Shown here: piece after piece, positions 22,775-31,165 of the stretch
Numbering within the stretch: the stretch's first letter is position 1
Layout of the letters: every line of letters begins with the position of its first letter
Source of the DNA: Dactylosporangium sucinum
Lineage (GTDB): Bacteria > Actinomycetota > Actinomycetes > Mycobacteriales > Micromonosporaceae
Direction of reading: 5' to 3'
Length of the DNA stretch: 64,000 nucleotides
NCBI RefSeq assembly: GCF_014647515.1
Contig: NZ_BMPI01000011.1
Location: forward strand, 158,552 to 222,551
Program-made: the position numbers and the translations under genes
The notes under the pieces: generated by a model
The model's input: the letters and a program-made list of their open reading frames with translations, nothing else
What the model was told of the DNA's origin: nothing
Database searches by the model: none

Positions 22775-24795
22775 ACGAAGTCGAACGCCCAGGGGTAGGC
22801 GTCGTCCCACGCCGTGGTCGCGATGTCGTGCTGGGTGGAGCCCTCGTACGACGACGGGCCCTCGCGGATCTCGATGACCACCCGGCCGCCGTCCGCGAGC
22901 GTGATCCGGCCGGCGTGGACCGCGGCGGTGCAGACCGAGGAGTCGGTGGTGTACGGGCCGGAGCCGTAGACCGTGATGATCGTGCCGTCCGCCGGGCAGT
23001 TGTAGGCGATCTTCTTGCCCGGGTGGTTCACGTACTCCTCGGCGTTGCTCGTCCAGTTGGTGTCGGCGTGCTCGACGTCGGCGGTGACCTGCGACGAACC
23101 GCCGTCACCGCCGCCGCCGTTGCCGCCGGTGTCGTCGTTGCCGAACAGGCGCAGGGCGCCGTAGATGCCGCCGCCCACGACCGCGAGCACCACGACCGCC
23201 ACGACCACGAGCAGGGCGGGGTGCACGGTCCGCTTCCCGCCGCCGGGCTCGGCGGGCGCCGCGTGCGGGGGGCCGGCGGGCGGGACCGGCGGGGGACCGG
23301 CGGGCGGGGCGAACGGGGTGGCGAACGGGGTGGCGGGCGGCCGCGGCGGCGCGGGCGGCTGGTAGGTGCCGGGCGGCGGCGCCGGGTACGAGGTCACCGG
23401 GGCGGCCACGAAGCCGGGGGAGACGGGGGCGTTCGCCGGGCCGGGCGAGGCGGGGACGGCCGACATGGGATACGGCACGTCGGACACCGAGGCCGAGGCC
23501 CGCGCGGGCGGCGGCGGGACGGCCGCCGAGGCGCTCGCGGGGGACGGCGGGGCCGAGGCCGGCGAGACCGACGGCGCGGCTGACGCCGGCTGAGCGTAGG
23601 ACGGCGGCGCCGAGGTGGGCGGGGCGTAGGACGGCGGCGCCGAGGTGGGTGCAGCGTAGGACGGCGGGGCGGACGACGGCGGCACCGGCACCGGCGGCGG
23701 GCCGGCCGGGGACGGGCCGGACAGCGTCGTGGCGCCCACCGCGCCCTGGGCGACGACCAGCTCCGGCTGCTCGACCACCGTCGGGGCGACGCCCAGCGCC
23801 TGGTGCAGCAGCGTCGCGACGAGCGGGATCCGGCTGCCGCCGCCCACCAGGAACACGCCCGCGACGTCGGCCGGGGCCAGGCCCGCGGTGGCGAGCGCGG
23901 CCCGGGAGGCGGTCACGGTGGCGGTCAGGATCGGGCGGGCGAGCTGCTCGAACTGGTCGCGGCCGAGCGGGACGTCGGTGTCGTACGCCGGAAGGTGGAT
24001 CATCGTCGCCGCGGTGCGGGACAGCATCTCCTTCGCCGCGCGGACGTCGTCCCACAGCATCCGGCTGGCCCGCCGCTCGGTGCTGGTGGACGGGTGGACG
24101 AGCCGGTTCCAGGCGGCCGGGTCCTTGCCGGCGTGCGCGGCGCCGAGGTAACCGACGATCGCCGCGTCGATGTCGAGGCCGCCGCTGGTGCTGAGGCCTT
24201 CTGTCGCCAGTACCGTGAACGCCCCCGCGCCGTGGCGGACCACCGAGGCGTCGAAGGTGCCGGCGCCCAGGTCGTAGACGAGGAAGGCCGAGCCGGGCGG
24301 GGCCGCGTCGCCCACCATCGACCAGAAGACATGCGCGGCGGCGACCGGCTCCGGCACCAGCGTCACGGCGCCGAGCCCGGCCCGCTCGGCCGCGGCGAGC
24401 AGCACCCGGCGGCGGGTCTGCGCCCACGCGGCCGGGCAGGTGACGGTGACCGGGCCGAGCTGCCCGCCGGACACCCGCCGGGCCTCGCCGGCGACCCGGG
24501 CGAGCACGGCGGCGAACAGGTCGGCGGTCGGGATCTCCCGCTCGCCGAGCAGCACGGCGGGCTCGTCGATGCGCCGCTTGGGGTTGGGCTCGAAGCGCTC
24601 CGGGCTGATCCGCGCCGCGTGCACCGCGTCGCGCCCGACGAGCAGGCCGTTGCCGGGGTCGTCGTACACCGACGACGGCAGCGTCGGCGACCCGTCGAAC
24701 AGCAGCGGGCGCACGTGCCCGTCCGGCCACGCCAGCATCGCCACGGTGTTCGAGGTACCGAAGTCGACCCCGAGCCGGTACCCTCGCACGTCCAC
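22768..24795 (-). CDS. Hsp70-like ATPase fused to a membrane-anchored LCCL domain
   Basis: The 675-residue protein starts with a DnaK/actin-type ATPase (about 1-370): LGVDFGTSNT at 8-17, PEPVAAAHVF, VYDLGAGTFDASV, and VFLVGGGSRIP. There is no substrate-binding domain of DnaK. Instead a Pro/Ser/Ala linker with APPSYA repeats (about 375-520) leads to one TM (VVVAVVVLAVVGGGIYGAL, about 525-547). An external domain of about 100 residues follows, with NCPADG, TVYGSGPYTTDSSVCTAAVH and EGSTQHDI. That pattern matches LCCL domains, although only two of the usual four cysteines are kept. A -10-like TATATT just before the GTG suggests a leaderless mRNA. ATP-driven signalling across the membrane is a guess; the substrate is unknown. 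Confidence 0.85.
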   Translation of the reverse strand: MDVRGYRLGVDFGTSNTVAMLAWPDGHVRPLLFDGSPTLPSSVYDDPGNGLLVGRDAVHAARISPERFEPNPKRRIDEPAVLLGEREIPTADLFAAVLARVAGEARRVSGGQLGPVTVTCPAAWAQTRRRVLLAAAERAGLGAVTLVPEPVAAAHVFWSMVGDAAPPGSAFLVYDLGAGTFDASVVRHGAGAFTVLATEGLSTSGGLDIDAAIVGYLGAAHAGKDPAAWNRLVHPSTSTERRASRMLWDDVRAAKEMLSRTAATMIHLPAYDTDVPLGRDQFEQLARPILTATVTASRAALATAGLAPADVAGVFLVGGGSRIPLVATLLHQALGVAPTVVEQPELVVAQGAVGATTLSGPSPAGPPPVPVPPSSAPPSYAAPTSAPPSYAPPTSAPPSYAQPASAAPSVSPASAPPSPASASAAVPPPPARASASVSDVPYPMSAVPASPGPANAPVSPGFVAAPVTSYPAPPPGTYQPPAPPRPPATPFATPFAPPAGPPPVPPAGPPHAAPAEPGGGKRTVHPALLVVVAVVVLAVVGGGIYGALRLFGNDDTGGNGGGGDGGSSQVTADVEHADTNWTSNAEEYVNHPGKKIAYNCPADGTIITVYGSGPYTTDSSVCTAAVHAGRITLADGGRVVIEIREGPSSYEGSTQHDIATTAWDDAYPWAFDFVG

Positions 24796-24931
24796 GAGGC
24801 CAATATACGGATCGCTCCCCGGCCGCAGATCCGGCCGATCGGTTCTCGCGACCTGTACGGAGCGGTGAGTGAACCGTCGTGAATGACGGCTCAGTGTGCT
24901 GCGATCGTCAGTGCACCATGCATGGGTCGTC

Positions 24932-24960
24932 TTCACTACCTGTAGTTCAACGACTACCCT
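24932..24960 (+). promoter_or_regulatory. Promoter of the 53-residue membrane protein
   Basis: TTCACT at 24932-24937 and TACCCT at 24955-24960 are separated by 17 bases, a reasonable sigma-70-type pair. A near-palindrome ACCATGCATGGGT lies just upstream (about 24914-24926). An AG-rich leader with GGAGGGAGGAAGG follows before the ATG. Confidence 0.45.
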
Positions 24961-24995
24961 GAATGCGCACGGGCCGGAGGGAGGAAGGCAGCAGA

Positions 24996-25157
24996 ATGGT
25001 CAAGAAGATCCTCAGATGGGGTGGCCTCGCGTTCCTGGTGTTCTTCGTTGCGTACCGTCCGCAGTCGGCGGCGAACATCGTCTCGTCGATCGGCGGCGGC
25101 CTGCTCGACATCGCCAACGGATTCGGGGAGTTCTTCGCCAGCGTGTTCAACAGCTGA
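24996..25157 (+). CDS. Small single-span membrane protein
   Basis: The 53-residue product starts MVKKILRWGG. Its hydrophobic segment LAFLVFFVAYR is followed by an amphipathic stretch with AANIVSSIGGGLLDIANGFGEFF. The positive N-terminus suggests that end stays in the cytoplasm. A purine-rich GGAGGGAGGAAGG leader precedes the ATG; an upstream in-frame codon at 24963 would place that leader inside the gene, so it is rejected. It has its own predicted promoter and no operon partner. Similar short proteins are common in actinomycetes and their function is not known to me. Confidence 0.7.
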   Translation: MVKKILRWGGLAFLVFFVAYRPQSAANIVSSIGGGLLDIANGFGEFFASVFNS

Positions 25158-25217
25158 CCGCCGCGGGGCACCCCACCACGGTGACGGGCGTGGCGGCGGG
25201 GCGGCGGGTGCCGCCGC

Positions 25218-26168
25218 TCAGGCCGTGAGGTCGACCGTCTGGCCGCGGATCACCGGACGCACCGCGTCGGCCAGGCCGGACACCTCGGCCATCCGCAGGA
25301 AGGTCGACAGCGGCTCCTGGAAGACCGGGTAGTCGTCGTAGTGGATCGGCACGATGCGGCGCGGCTGGAGCAGGCGGGACAGGGCCACCCCGTCGCGGGC
25401 GTTCATCGTGACCAGCGCGCCGAGGATGCGGGTGCCGCCGAGGTGGAGCAGGGCCGCGTCGATGTCGCCGTAGCGCTCCGGGATCTCGCGCAGGACCCGC
25501 TGGCGGTAGCGCGTGTCGCCGCTGACGTACAGCCGCAGCCGCCGGCCGTCGGCGCGCTGCCAGTCGATGATGCTCCCCATCGTCACCGGCATGAGCAGGT
25601 GCACCCCGGGCGGGCCGTGCCGGGCCGGGACCGCGGTCACCCGCAGCGTCTCACCGGGGGCCGAGAACTCAGCGCTCTGCCAGTCGGTCAGGCCGACCGC
25701 CTCGCCGAAGCGCCACGTCCGCAGCCGCCGGGCGGCCGGCCGGGTGGTGAGCACGGGCAGGTCCCGCGGCAGGCCCCGGCGGGCGACCCGGTCGAAGTGG
25801 TCGCCGTGCAGGTGCGACAGCACGACCCCGTCGAGGGGCGGCAGCTCGTCGATCGACAGGGCCGGCTCGGTGCGCCGCTTGCTCCACAGCCCGTACCCCA
25901 GGTAGGCCCGCTGCCCCAGGTGCAGGAAGTTCGGGTCGGTGAGCAGCGTGAACGCGCCGAGGCGCAGCAGGACGGTCGCGGTGCCGACGAACGTGGCGGT
26001 CGCCTCGGCGGCCTCGCCGGCCGGGCGGGCCGCGCGGACCGTCCACGCGTGCTCAGCCACCGCGGGGGCGTCCTCCCGCAGCGACCGGGCGAGCGCCACC
26101 CCGGCCCCGGCCCCCGCCGCGGCGAGCGCCGCCGCTCCGAGCATCTTTCGATCCATGCGGTAGGTCAT
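25218..26168 (-). CDS. MBL-fold metal-dependent hydrolase (UlaG/NAPE-PLD-like)
   Basis: The 316-residue protein has an N-terminal hydrophobic Ala/Gly segment (about 10-28) that may be a membrane anchor or signal, then a metallo-beta-lactamase fold. The metal motif is SHLHGDHFD with His119, His121, Asp123 and His124; YVSGDTRY supplies the bridging Asp and VPIHYDDYP the last His. TATFVGTATVLLRLGAFTLLTDPNF is the start typical of the UlaG/NAPE-PLD subgroup, which hydrolyses phosphodiester or lactone bonds. Neither possible start (26168 or 26156) has a strong ribosome site. The substrate is unknown. Confidence 0.85.
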   Translation of the reverse strand: MTYRMDRKMLGAAALAAAGAGAGVALARSLREDAPAVAEHAWTVRAARPAGEAAEATATFVGTATVLLRLGAFTLLTDPNFLHLGQRAYLGYGLWSKRRTEPALSIDELPPLDGVVLSHLHGDHFDRVARRGLPRDLPVLTTRPAARRLRTWRFGEAVGLTDWQSAEFSAPGETLRVTAVPARHGPPGVHLLMPVTMGSIIDWQRADGRRLRLYVSGDTRYRQRVLREIPERYGDIDAALLHLGGTRILGALVTMNARDGVALSRLLQPRRIVPIHYDDYPVFQEPLSTFLRMAEVSGLADAVRPVIRGQTVDLTA

Positions 26169-26343
26169 CGCCGTGCACTGCCCACGGCGGGGAGGGGTAA
26201 CCACATTCGGCGAAGGCCGACGAGCGCCGCCCGGCGGGGACCCGGACCGGTGCCCCCGGTGCACAGTGCCGTGAATATTCCCGGCGGTCGTCGCGATCAG
26301 TATCACGAGACGCCACCCGGCCGGCCGCTCTAGCGTCGGGCGC

Positions 26344-27195
26344 ATGCAGATCGTGTTGACCGGCGGGACCGGGTACATCGGTTCCGCGCTGGTGCGGCGG
26401 CTCGCCGCGACCGGGCATGACGTCACCGCCCTCGTGCGGACCGAGGAAGCGGCCGGGAAGGTGCGCAAGCACGGCGCCGACGCGGCCGTCGGCGACGCCT
26501 TCGACGTGGCGTGGACGGCCGAGCGGTTCGCCGCCGCCGACGCCGTCGTGCACCTCGCCGCGACCGGCGGCCCCGACACCGAGCGCCTCGACCGGGCCGT
26601 CGTCGCGGCGGCCACGCAGGCCCTCGGCGGGACCGGCAAGCCGTACGTCCACACCAGCGGTGTGTGGCTCTACGGCGACAACGCCGACATCGCCGAGAAC
26701 TCCGAGCTGCGGCCGCCGGCGCTGACGCAATGGCGCCTGCCGGTCGAGGCGTCGGTGCTCGACGCCGACCTCACGGCGACGATCGTCACGCCCGGCATCG
26801 TCTACGGCCACGGCGGCGGCATCCCGGCCGGCGCGCTGCTGCCCGGCCGCGACGAGGCCGGCCGGATCCGCCTGGTCGGCGACGGCGGCCAGCACTGGAC
26901 CACGATCCACGTCGACGACGCCGCCGCGCTGTACGCGCTCGTCGTCACCCGCGGCGAGGCGCTGGGCCGGCTCCTGGCGGTGTCCGGGGCCAGCCCGACC
27001 GTGCGCGAGATCGCCGAGGCGGCCGCCGGGCCCGAGGGCGTCGTCGCCGAGCCGGTGGAGGCGTCCCGCGAGCGGTTCGGCCCGCTGTTCGCCGACGCGC
27101 TGCTGCTCGACCAGCAGGCGTCCGGCGCGAAGGCCCGCTCGCTCGGCTGGGCTCCCGAGCGCCCCACGCTGCTCGAGGAGCTACGCGCGGCTTAG
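26344..27195 (+). CDS. NAD(P)-dependent epimerase/dehydratase-family protein
   Basis: A 283-residue extended-SDR/NmrA-like Rossmann protein. The cofactor loop is TGGTGYIGSALVRRL (about residues 6-20), VVHLAATGG lies in the middle, and VHTSGVWLYGDNAD carries the serine before the active site. The usual YxxxK is not clearly present: the region after it reads ALTQWRLPVEASVLD. A redox or sugar-modifying reaction is likely but the substrate is unknown. It overlaps the convergent MFS gene by 15 bases. Confidence 0.82.
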   Translation: MQIVLTGGTGYIGSALVRRLAATGHDVTALVRTEEAAGKVRKHGADAAVGDAFDVAWTAERFAAADAVVHLAATGGPDTERLDRAVVAAATQALGGTGKPYVHTSGVWLYGDNADIAENSELRPPALTQWRLPVEASVLDADLTATIVTPGIVYGHGGGIPAGALLPGRDEAGRIRLVGDGGQHWTTIHVDDAAALYALVVTRGEALGRLLAVSGASPTVREIAEAAAGPEGVVAEPVEASRERFGPLFADALLLDQQASGAKARSLGWAPERPTLLEELRAA

Positions 27196-28383
27196 CTCAT
27201 CCTGCCGCGGCCGGGTCCGCAGCGGCGACCCGGCCGCGACCGGCCACCACACGGCGAGCTGCGCGACCGCCAGCACGAGCGCGAACGGCATGAGGGTCCA
27301 GGCGCCGTACCCCTGGGTCACCGCACCGGCGAGCCAGGGCAGCGCGGCGCCGCCGACGACGGAGCCGGCGTTCATGACGCCGATCGCGGTCGGCGCCAGG
27401 CCCGGGCCGGCCAGCGGCGGGACGACGACCATCGCGGTCGGGAACACCGGGCCGAGGAAGAACCCGAGCAGGGCGAAGCCCGCCGCGAGCGGCACCGCCC
27501 CGGGCAGCACCCAGGTCAGCGCGGTGGCGACGGTGATGCCGGCGAGGCAGGTGTACATCAGGCCGGCCGCCGTCAGCCCGGCGCGCGTGGCCGCCGAGCC
27601 GAGCAGGAACCGGCCCAGGGTCAGGCCGAGCCAGTACAGGCTGACCGTCGCGCCGGCCGCCGTCTGCGTCACCGACCGCGCCTCGACCAGGTAGCTGAAG
27701 GCCCAGTTCCCGACGCCGATCTCCAGCCCGACGTACACCGTGAGCAGCAGCGAGCCGAGCAGCACGACCCGGCTGCGCAGGGCCGGCCCGAGCAGCCGCC
27801 GCCCGGCGTGCTCCTCGCTCACCGCGGCGGCGGGGTCGGCGGCCCGGCGCGGGAACAGCGCGGCGACGGCCAGGCCGAGCGGCACGGCCACCCCGGCGAG
27901 GGCCAGGAACACGATCGGCCACGTGGTGAACCGCAGCATCCAGGTGGCCAGCAGCGGCCCGAGCAGGGCGCCGGCGCCGAAGAACGCGTGCAGCCGGTTG
28001 AGCCGGCCGGTCGCCTCGGGCAGCGCGGCGACGTAGGCGTTGAGCACCGACTCCAGCAGGCCGGTGCCGAACCCGGCGAGCAGCTGGACCAGGACGAACG
28101 CGGCGAACGACGGGCGGGTCGCGATGTACAGCCCGCCGAGCACGTAGCTGGCGACGCCGAGCAGCAGCGCGGCCCGGCAGCCCCAGCGGTGCACGACCGG
28201 GCCGGTGACCGCGCCGGCCGCGACGAACCCGGCCGAGCCGGCGAAGAAGACCAGGCCGAACAGGGTGCGGTCGACGCCGTAGTCCTGCAGCTGCGGCAGC
28301 AGGACCACGCCGTTCACGCCGGCGCCGAGGCCCACGAGGATGAACAGGAAATACGAGAGGGCCACCGTGCCGCGTGCGATCAC
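27181..28383 (-). CDS. MFS transporter
   Basis: The 400-residue protein has 12 predicted helices. Features of the major facilitator fold are VTGPVVHRWGCRAALLLGV after TM2, the central charged loop with FPRRAADPAAAVSEEHAGRR between TM6 and TM7, and the repeat LYWLGLTLGRFLLGSAATRAG in the second half. That pattern resembles sugar/fucose-type and FHS-like permeases. It lies just after the FadR-like regulator in the same direction (10 bases apart), so it is probably that regulator's target and the substrate may be an organic acid or sugar. Direction of transport is not determined. Confidence 0.87.
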   Translation of the reverse strand: MIARGTVALSYFLFILVGLGAGVNGVVLLPQLQDYGVDRTLFGLVFFAGSAGFVAAGAVTGPVVHRWGCRAALLLGVASYVLGGLYIATRPSFAAFVLVQLLAGFGTGLLESVLNAYVAALPEATGRLNRLHAFFGAGALLGPLLATWMLRFTTWPIVFLALAGVAVPLGLAVAALFPRRAADPAAAVSEEHAGRRLLGPALRSRVVLLGSLLLTVYVGLEIGVGNWAFSYLVEARSVTQTAAGATVSLYWLGLTLGRFLLGSAATRAGLTAAGLMYTCLAGITVATALTWVLPGAVPLAAGFALLGFFLGPVFPTAMVVVPPLAGPGLAPTAIGVMNAGSVVGGAALPWLAGAVTQGYGAWTLMPFALVLAVAQLAVWWPVAAGSPLRTRPRQDELSRA

Positions 28384-28392
28384 GCCGACACG

Positions 28393-29100
28393 CTACGGGG
28401 CGTCCCCGGAAATGTGAACGGTGTTCGAAAGGCGGGCGGCCCGGGCGATCCGGGTCAGGTGGGACGCCATCGCCGCCCGGGCCGCGGCCGGGTCGCCGGC
28501 CGCGACGGCGGCGACGATCGCCGCGTGGTCGGCCGCGGTGTGGTCCAGCACGCCGGGCCGCTGCGCGGTGCGGGCCCGGCTGGACCGGCCGAGCGTCGCC
28601 AGGGTCTGCAGCATCGCCGCCAGCAGCGCGTTGCCGGCCGTCTCGGCGAGCAGGGCGTGGAGGCGGACGTCGGCCACCAGGGGGTCGGCGTCGTCGAGCG
28701 CGGCCCGCAGCGCCGCGACCTGCTCGGGGCCGGCCCGCTCGGCGGCGAGGGCGGCGAGGGCCGGCTCCAGCACCAGCCGAGCCTCGAACAGCTCGTCGAT
28801 GGTCCGCTCGTTGAGCGCCATCACGAACTGCAACGGCTCCAGCAGCGCGGCGGTGTCGAGGGAGGCGACGAACGTGCCGGCGCCGTGGCGGCTCTCCAGG
28901 ATGTTCATGCTCACCAGCGAGCGGATCGTCTCGCGCAGCGTCGGGCGGCTGATCCCGAGCAGCTCGCTGAGCTCCCGCTCGGGCGGCAGGCGCTGGCCGG
29001 GCACGAGCCGGCCGTCGACGATCATCTCCTGGATGGCGCGGACGGCATCGGCCGCGGCGGAGGTGCGCCGCAGCTTCGCGAAATCCGCCCCGCCGGTCAT
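28393..29100 (-). CDS. FadR-type GntR-family transcriptional regulator
   Basis: The 235-residue protein combines a GntR winged helix (about residues 10-75, with GQRLPPERELSELLGISRPTLRETIRSL) and an all-helical FCD ligand domain. That domain carries Asp/His positions around ARLVLEP, LHALLAETAGNALL and HTAADHAAIVAAV, which usually bind a metal and a carboxylate ligand. The ATG at 29100 was chosen over an in-frame codon further up that falls in the divergent promoter. It leads an apparent operon with the MFS transporter. Organic acids are the commonest effectors of this subfamily, which would fit carboxylate uptake. Confidence 0.88.
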   Translation of the reverse strand: MTGGADFAKLRRTSAAADAVRAIQEMIVDGRLVPGQRLPPERELSELLGISRPTLRETIRSLVSMNILESRHGAGTFVASLDTAALLEPLQFVMALNERTIDELFEARLVLEPALAALAAERAGPEQVAALRAALDDADPLVADVRLHALLAETAGNALLAAMLQTLATLGRSSRARTAQRPGVLDHTAADHAAIVAAVAAGDPAAARAAMASHLTRIARAARLSNTVHISGDAP

Positions 29101-29125
29101 GGGCTCACACTTTACGCTGGGCACC

Positions 29126-29995
29126 GTGCCGACCGTGGTGATGATCGACGGTGCCGTCGAGCGGCAGCTGCTGGCCCTCGAACCGCGCGCCTGCGACTTT
29201 CGGGTGTTCGACGTCGCGGATCCGGTGGCCGCGTGGGCGGTGCTGCCCGGGCTGCCGGTGGAGCGGCTGCTGCTGGCCGGGACGGCGGCCGGCCCCGCCC
29301 TGCTGCCGCTGCTGCGCTCGGCGCTCGGCTACGACCCGGCGGTACAGGAGCTGCTGGGTTTTCTCCGGCAGCGGTTCCTGCCGGACGGTGCGGTGCCGCC
29401 GGTGCCCGCCCGGGTGGCGCCCGCCGTGCGGTCCTTCGCGCTCGGGGCGCCCGGCGACCCGGTCGCGCCCGGGCTGTTCCCGGGCCGGGTCACCAAGCTG
29501 GCCCGGTTGGCCCTGGCCGCGCAGGGCGGGTATCCGGCGGAGGCGGTGCGGGCGGCGGCCGAGCACGCCTACGACGGCGGCCGCCCGTACCACGCCCACG
29601 ACGCGCTCGCGTGCGCCCTGGTCCACCCCGGGGTCGACGGCGTGGCGCTGGCCGCCCGGCACGAGGGCTCCTCGCGCGGCTGGAAGTCCCGCCGCAAGAC
29701 CGCGCGGGTCCTCGCCTGGGCCAGGCGGGAGTCGTACCTCCCGCCGCCGGTCACCTGCGAGTGCCGCCACGAGCGCTTCCGCCCGCCGCGGGAGCGGTGG
29801 GAGGCGTTCCGCCTGACCGGCGCCTGGTCGCGGGCCCGCCCCCTGCTGGAGCTCGTCGAGGAGCTCGCCTGGGGGCAGGCGGTGCACCGCTGCGTCCGAT
29901 GTGGACGGTACTGGCGGGAGGACGTCCTCTCCTCGGGCCACGCCGACCTGTCGTACGGCTACCCCCTGGACGCGTGGACGCCGACGGCGCCGTGA
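29126..29995 (+). CDS. Uncharacterised protein with a C-terminal cysteine cluster
   Basis: I do not recognise this 289-residue family. The middle is Ala/Arg-rich and predicted helical. The last third has two short Cys/His clusters, CECRHERF near residue 213 and HRCVRCGRYW near residue 254, that could bind a zinc ion. TTTACGCT ends 8 bases before the GTG, so a leaderless transcript divergent from FadR is possible. Codon use and GC at third positions are normal for the genome, which supports a real gene. Nothing suggests a signal peptide or membrane span. The ATG at 29141 is an alternative start. Confidence 0.65.
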   Translation: MPTVVMIDGAVERQLLALEPRACDFRVFDVADPVAAWAVLPGLPVERLLLAGTAAGPALLPLLRSALGYDPAVQELLGFLRQRFLPDGAVPPVPARVAPAVRSFALGAPGDPVAPGLFPGRVTKLARLALAAQGGYPAEAVRAAAEHAYDGGRPYHAHDALACALVHPGVDGVALAARHEGSSRGWKSRRKTARVLAWARRESYLPPPVTCECRHERFRPPRERWEAFRLTGAWSRARPLLELVEELAWGQAVHRCVRCGRYWREDVLSSGHADLSYGYPLDAWTPTAP

Positions 29996-30043
29996 CCCTG
30001 CCGGGTGCCGCCGGCGGCTCGCCTCCTGAGCGACACTTGGTGG

Positions 30044-30166
30044 ATGCGCTTCGGCAACGTCGACATCCGGCCGCTGGGCGGCGGGCTGGGCTGCCTGCTG
30101 ATGATCCTGGTCTCGGTGGTCCTGTCCGTGCTGCTCACCCTCGGGGTGAACCTCCTGTTCCGCTAG
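30044..30166 (+). CDS. Small membrane protein, 40 residues
   Basis: This short frame encodes MRFGNVDIRPLGGGLGCLLM followed by ILVSVVLSVLLTLGVNLLFR. The body is one hydrophobic helix of about 20-22 residues with a glycine-rich lead-in, a design found in several conserved actinobacterial small proteins. The stop overlaps the 3' end of the convergent DedA gene by 32 bases. The ribosome site is weak (GGTGG before the ATG). It is supported by the clean hydrophobic profile rather than by a known family. Confidence 0.55.
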   Translation: MRFGNVDIRPLGGGLGCLLMILVSVVLSVLLTLGVNLLFR

Positions 30167-30743
30167 GCCGGCGGCGCCGGCGGAGGTACCACCACAGGGC
30201 GATGCCGGCGACCACCGCCGCCGCGAGGGCGAAGCGGAGCTCGTCGTGGGTCAGCCAGTGGCGGATCCGGCCGAGGTTGCCGCCGGTCACGGCGCCGATG
30301 GTCACCCATACGGCCGTCCAGGCCACGCCGCCGATCGCGTCGCGGGTGACGTAGGCGCGCCAGGGCAGGGCGACGGCGCCGGCGATCAGGCCGTTGGTCT
30401 GGCGCAGCCCGTCGATGAACCGCGCGATGAACACCACGTTGAGCCCCCGCTCGGCGATGAACCGCTCGGCCCTGGCGAACCGGGCCTCGGTCAGGCCGAC
30501 CCGGCGGCCCCAGCGCAGGATCGCCGGCCGGCCGGCCCGGCGGCCGATCAGGTACCCCAGGTTGTCGCCGGCCACCGCCGCGACCAGCGTCACCGCGACC
30601 ACGAGCGGCAGGCTGAAGTGGCCCTCGCCGGCCAGGACGGCGGCGGCCACGATCGCGCTGACCGCCGGGGTCGGTATGCCGACGCCCTCCAGCAGGACCA
30701 GCACGAACAGGGCCGGATAGCCGTACCGCCGGAGTTGCTCCAC
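30135..30743 (-). CDS. DedA-family (SNARE-associated/VTT) membrane protein
   Basis: The 202-residue protein has the VTT-domain layout: TM1 (ALFVLVLLEGVGIPTP), the re-entrant segment with VSAIVAAAVLAGEG, then LVAAVAGDNLGYLIGRRAGR. This is followed by the conserved FIARFIDGLRQTNGLIAGA and two C-terminal helices. DedA proteins are lipid scramblase-like transporters needed for envelope integrity, and many recycle undecaprenyl phosphate or phosphatidylethanolamine. The usual acidic residue of the first re-entrant loop (E19 in LLEGVGIPTP) and the arginine of FIARF are present. Confidence 0.9.
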   Translation of the reverse strand: MEQLRRYGYPALFVLVLLEGVGIPTPAVSAIVAAAVLAGEGHFSLPLVVAVTLVAAVAGDNLGYLIGRRAGRPAILRWGRRVGLTEARFARAERFIAERGLNVVFIARFIDGLRQTNGLIAGAVALPWRAYVTRDAIGGVAWTAVWVTIGAVTGGNLGRIRHWLTHDELRFALAAAVVAGIALWWYLRRRRRPSGTGGSPRG

Positions 30744-30781
30744 ACTCCGATCATCCTCCCCGCGGGTACCATGGGCTGACG

Positions 30782-31165
30782 ATGACCAGCTGGTACGAGT
30801 CGCACATCGACAAGCTGATCCGCGAGGCGCAGGAGCAGGGTCAGTTCGACAACCTGCCCGGCGCCGGGAAGCCGCTGCCCGACCACGGTGAGCTCTACGA
30901 CGAGGACTGGTGGCTGAAGTCCCTCGCCCACCGGGAGGACCTGGCCGGCGGCGTTCCCCCGACGCTGCGGCTGCGGCGCGAGGTCGAGGACTTCCCGTCG
31001 ACGCTGCGCAAGTACCGCACCGAGGAGCGCGTGCGCTGCGCCGTCGCCGAGCTCAACGACCGGATCGAGCGCGCCAGGCGGGGGCTGATCGAGGGGCCGC
31101 CGACCGTGCTGCGCCCCCTCGACGTCGAGGCCGTGCTGCGCGACTGGCGCTCAGGCCGCGCGTAG
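30782..31165 (+). CDS. DUF1992/DnaJ-homologue family protein
   Basis: A 127-residue soluble protein matching the DUF1992 family (also called DnaJ homologue subfamily C member 28-like, although it has no J-domain HPD). The start WYESHIDKLIREAQEQGQFDNLPGAGKPL is the hallmark. The rest is helical and charged, with VRCAVAELNDRIERARR. Its biochemical role is not established. It overlaps the convergent META lipoprotein by 15 bases and begins 38 bases from the divergent DedA start, so the two genes may share a promoter region. Confidence 0.88.
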   Translation: MTSWYESHIDKLIREAQEQGQFDNLPGAGKPLPDHGELYDEDWWLKSLAHREDLAGGVPPTLRLRREVEDFPSTLRKYRTEERVRCAVAELNDRIERARRGLIEGPPTVLRPLDVEAVLRDWRSGRA

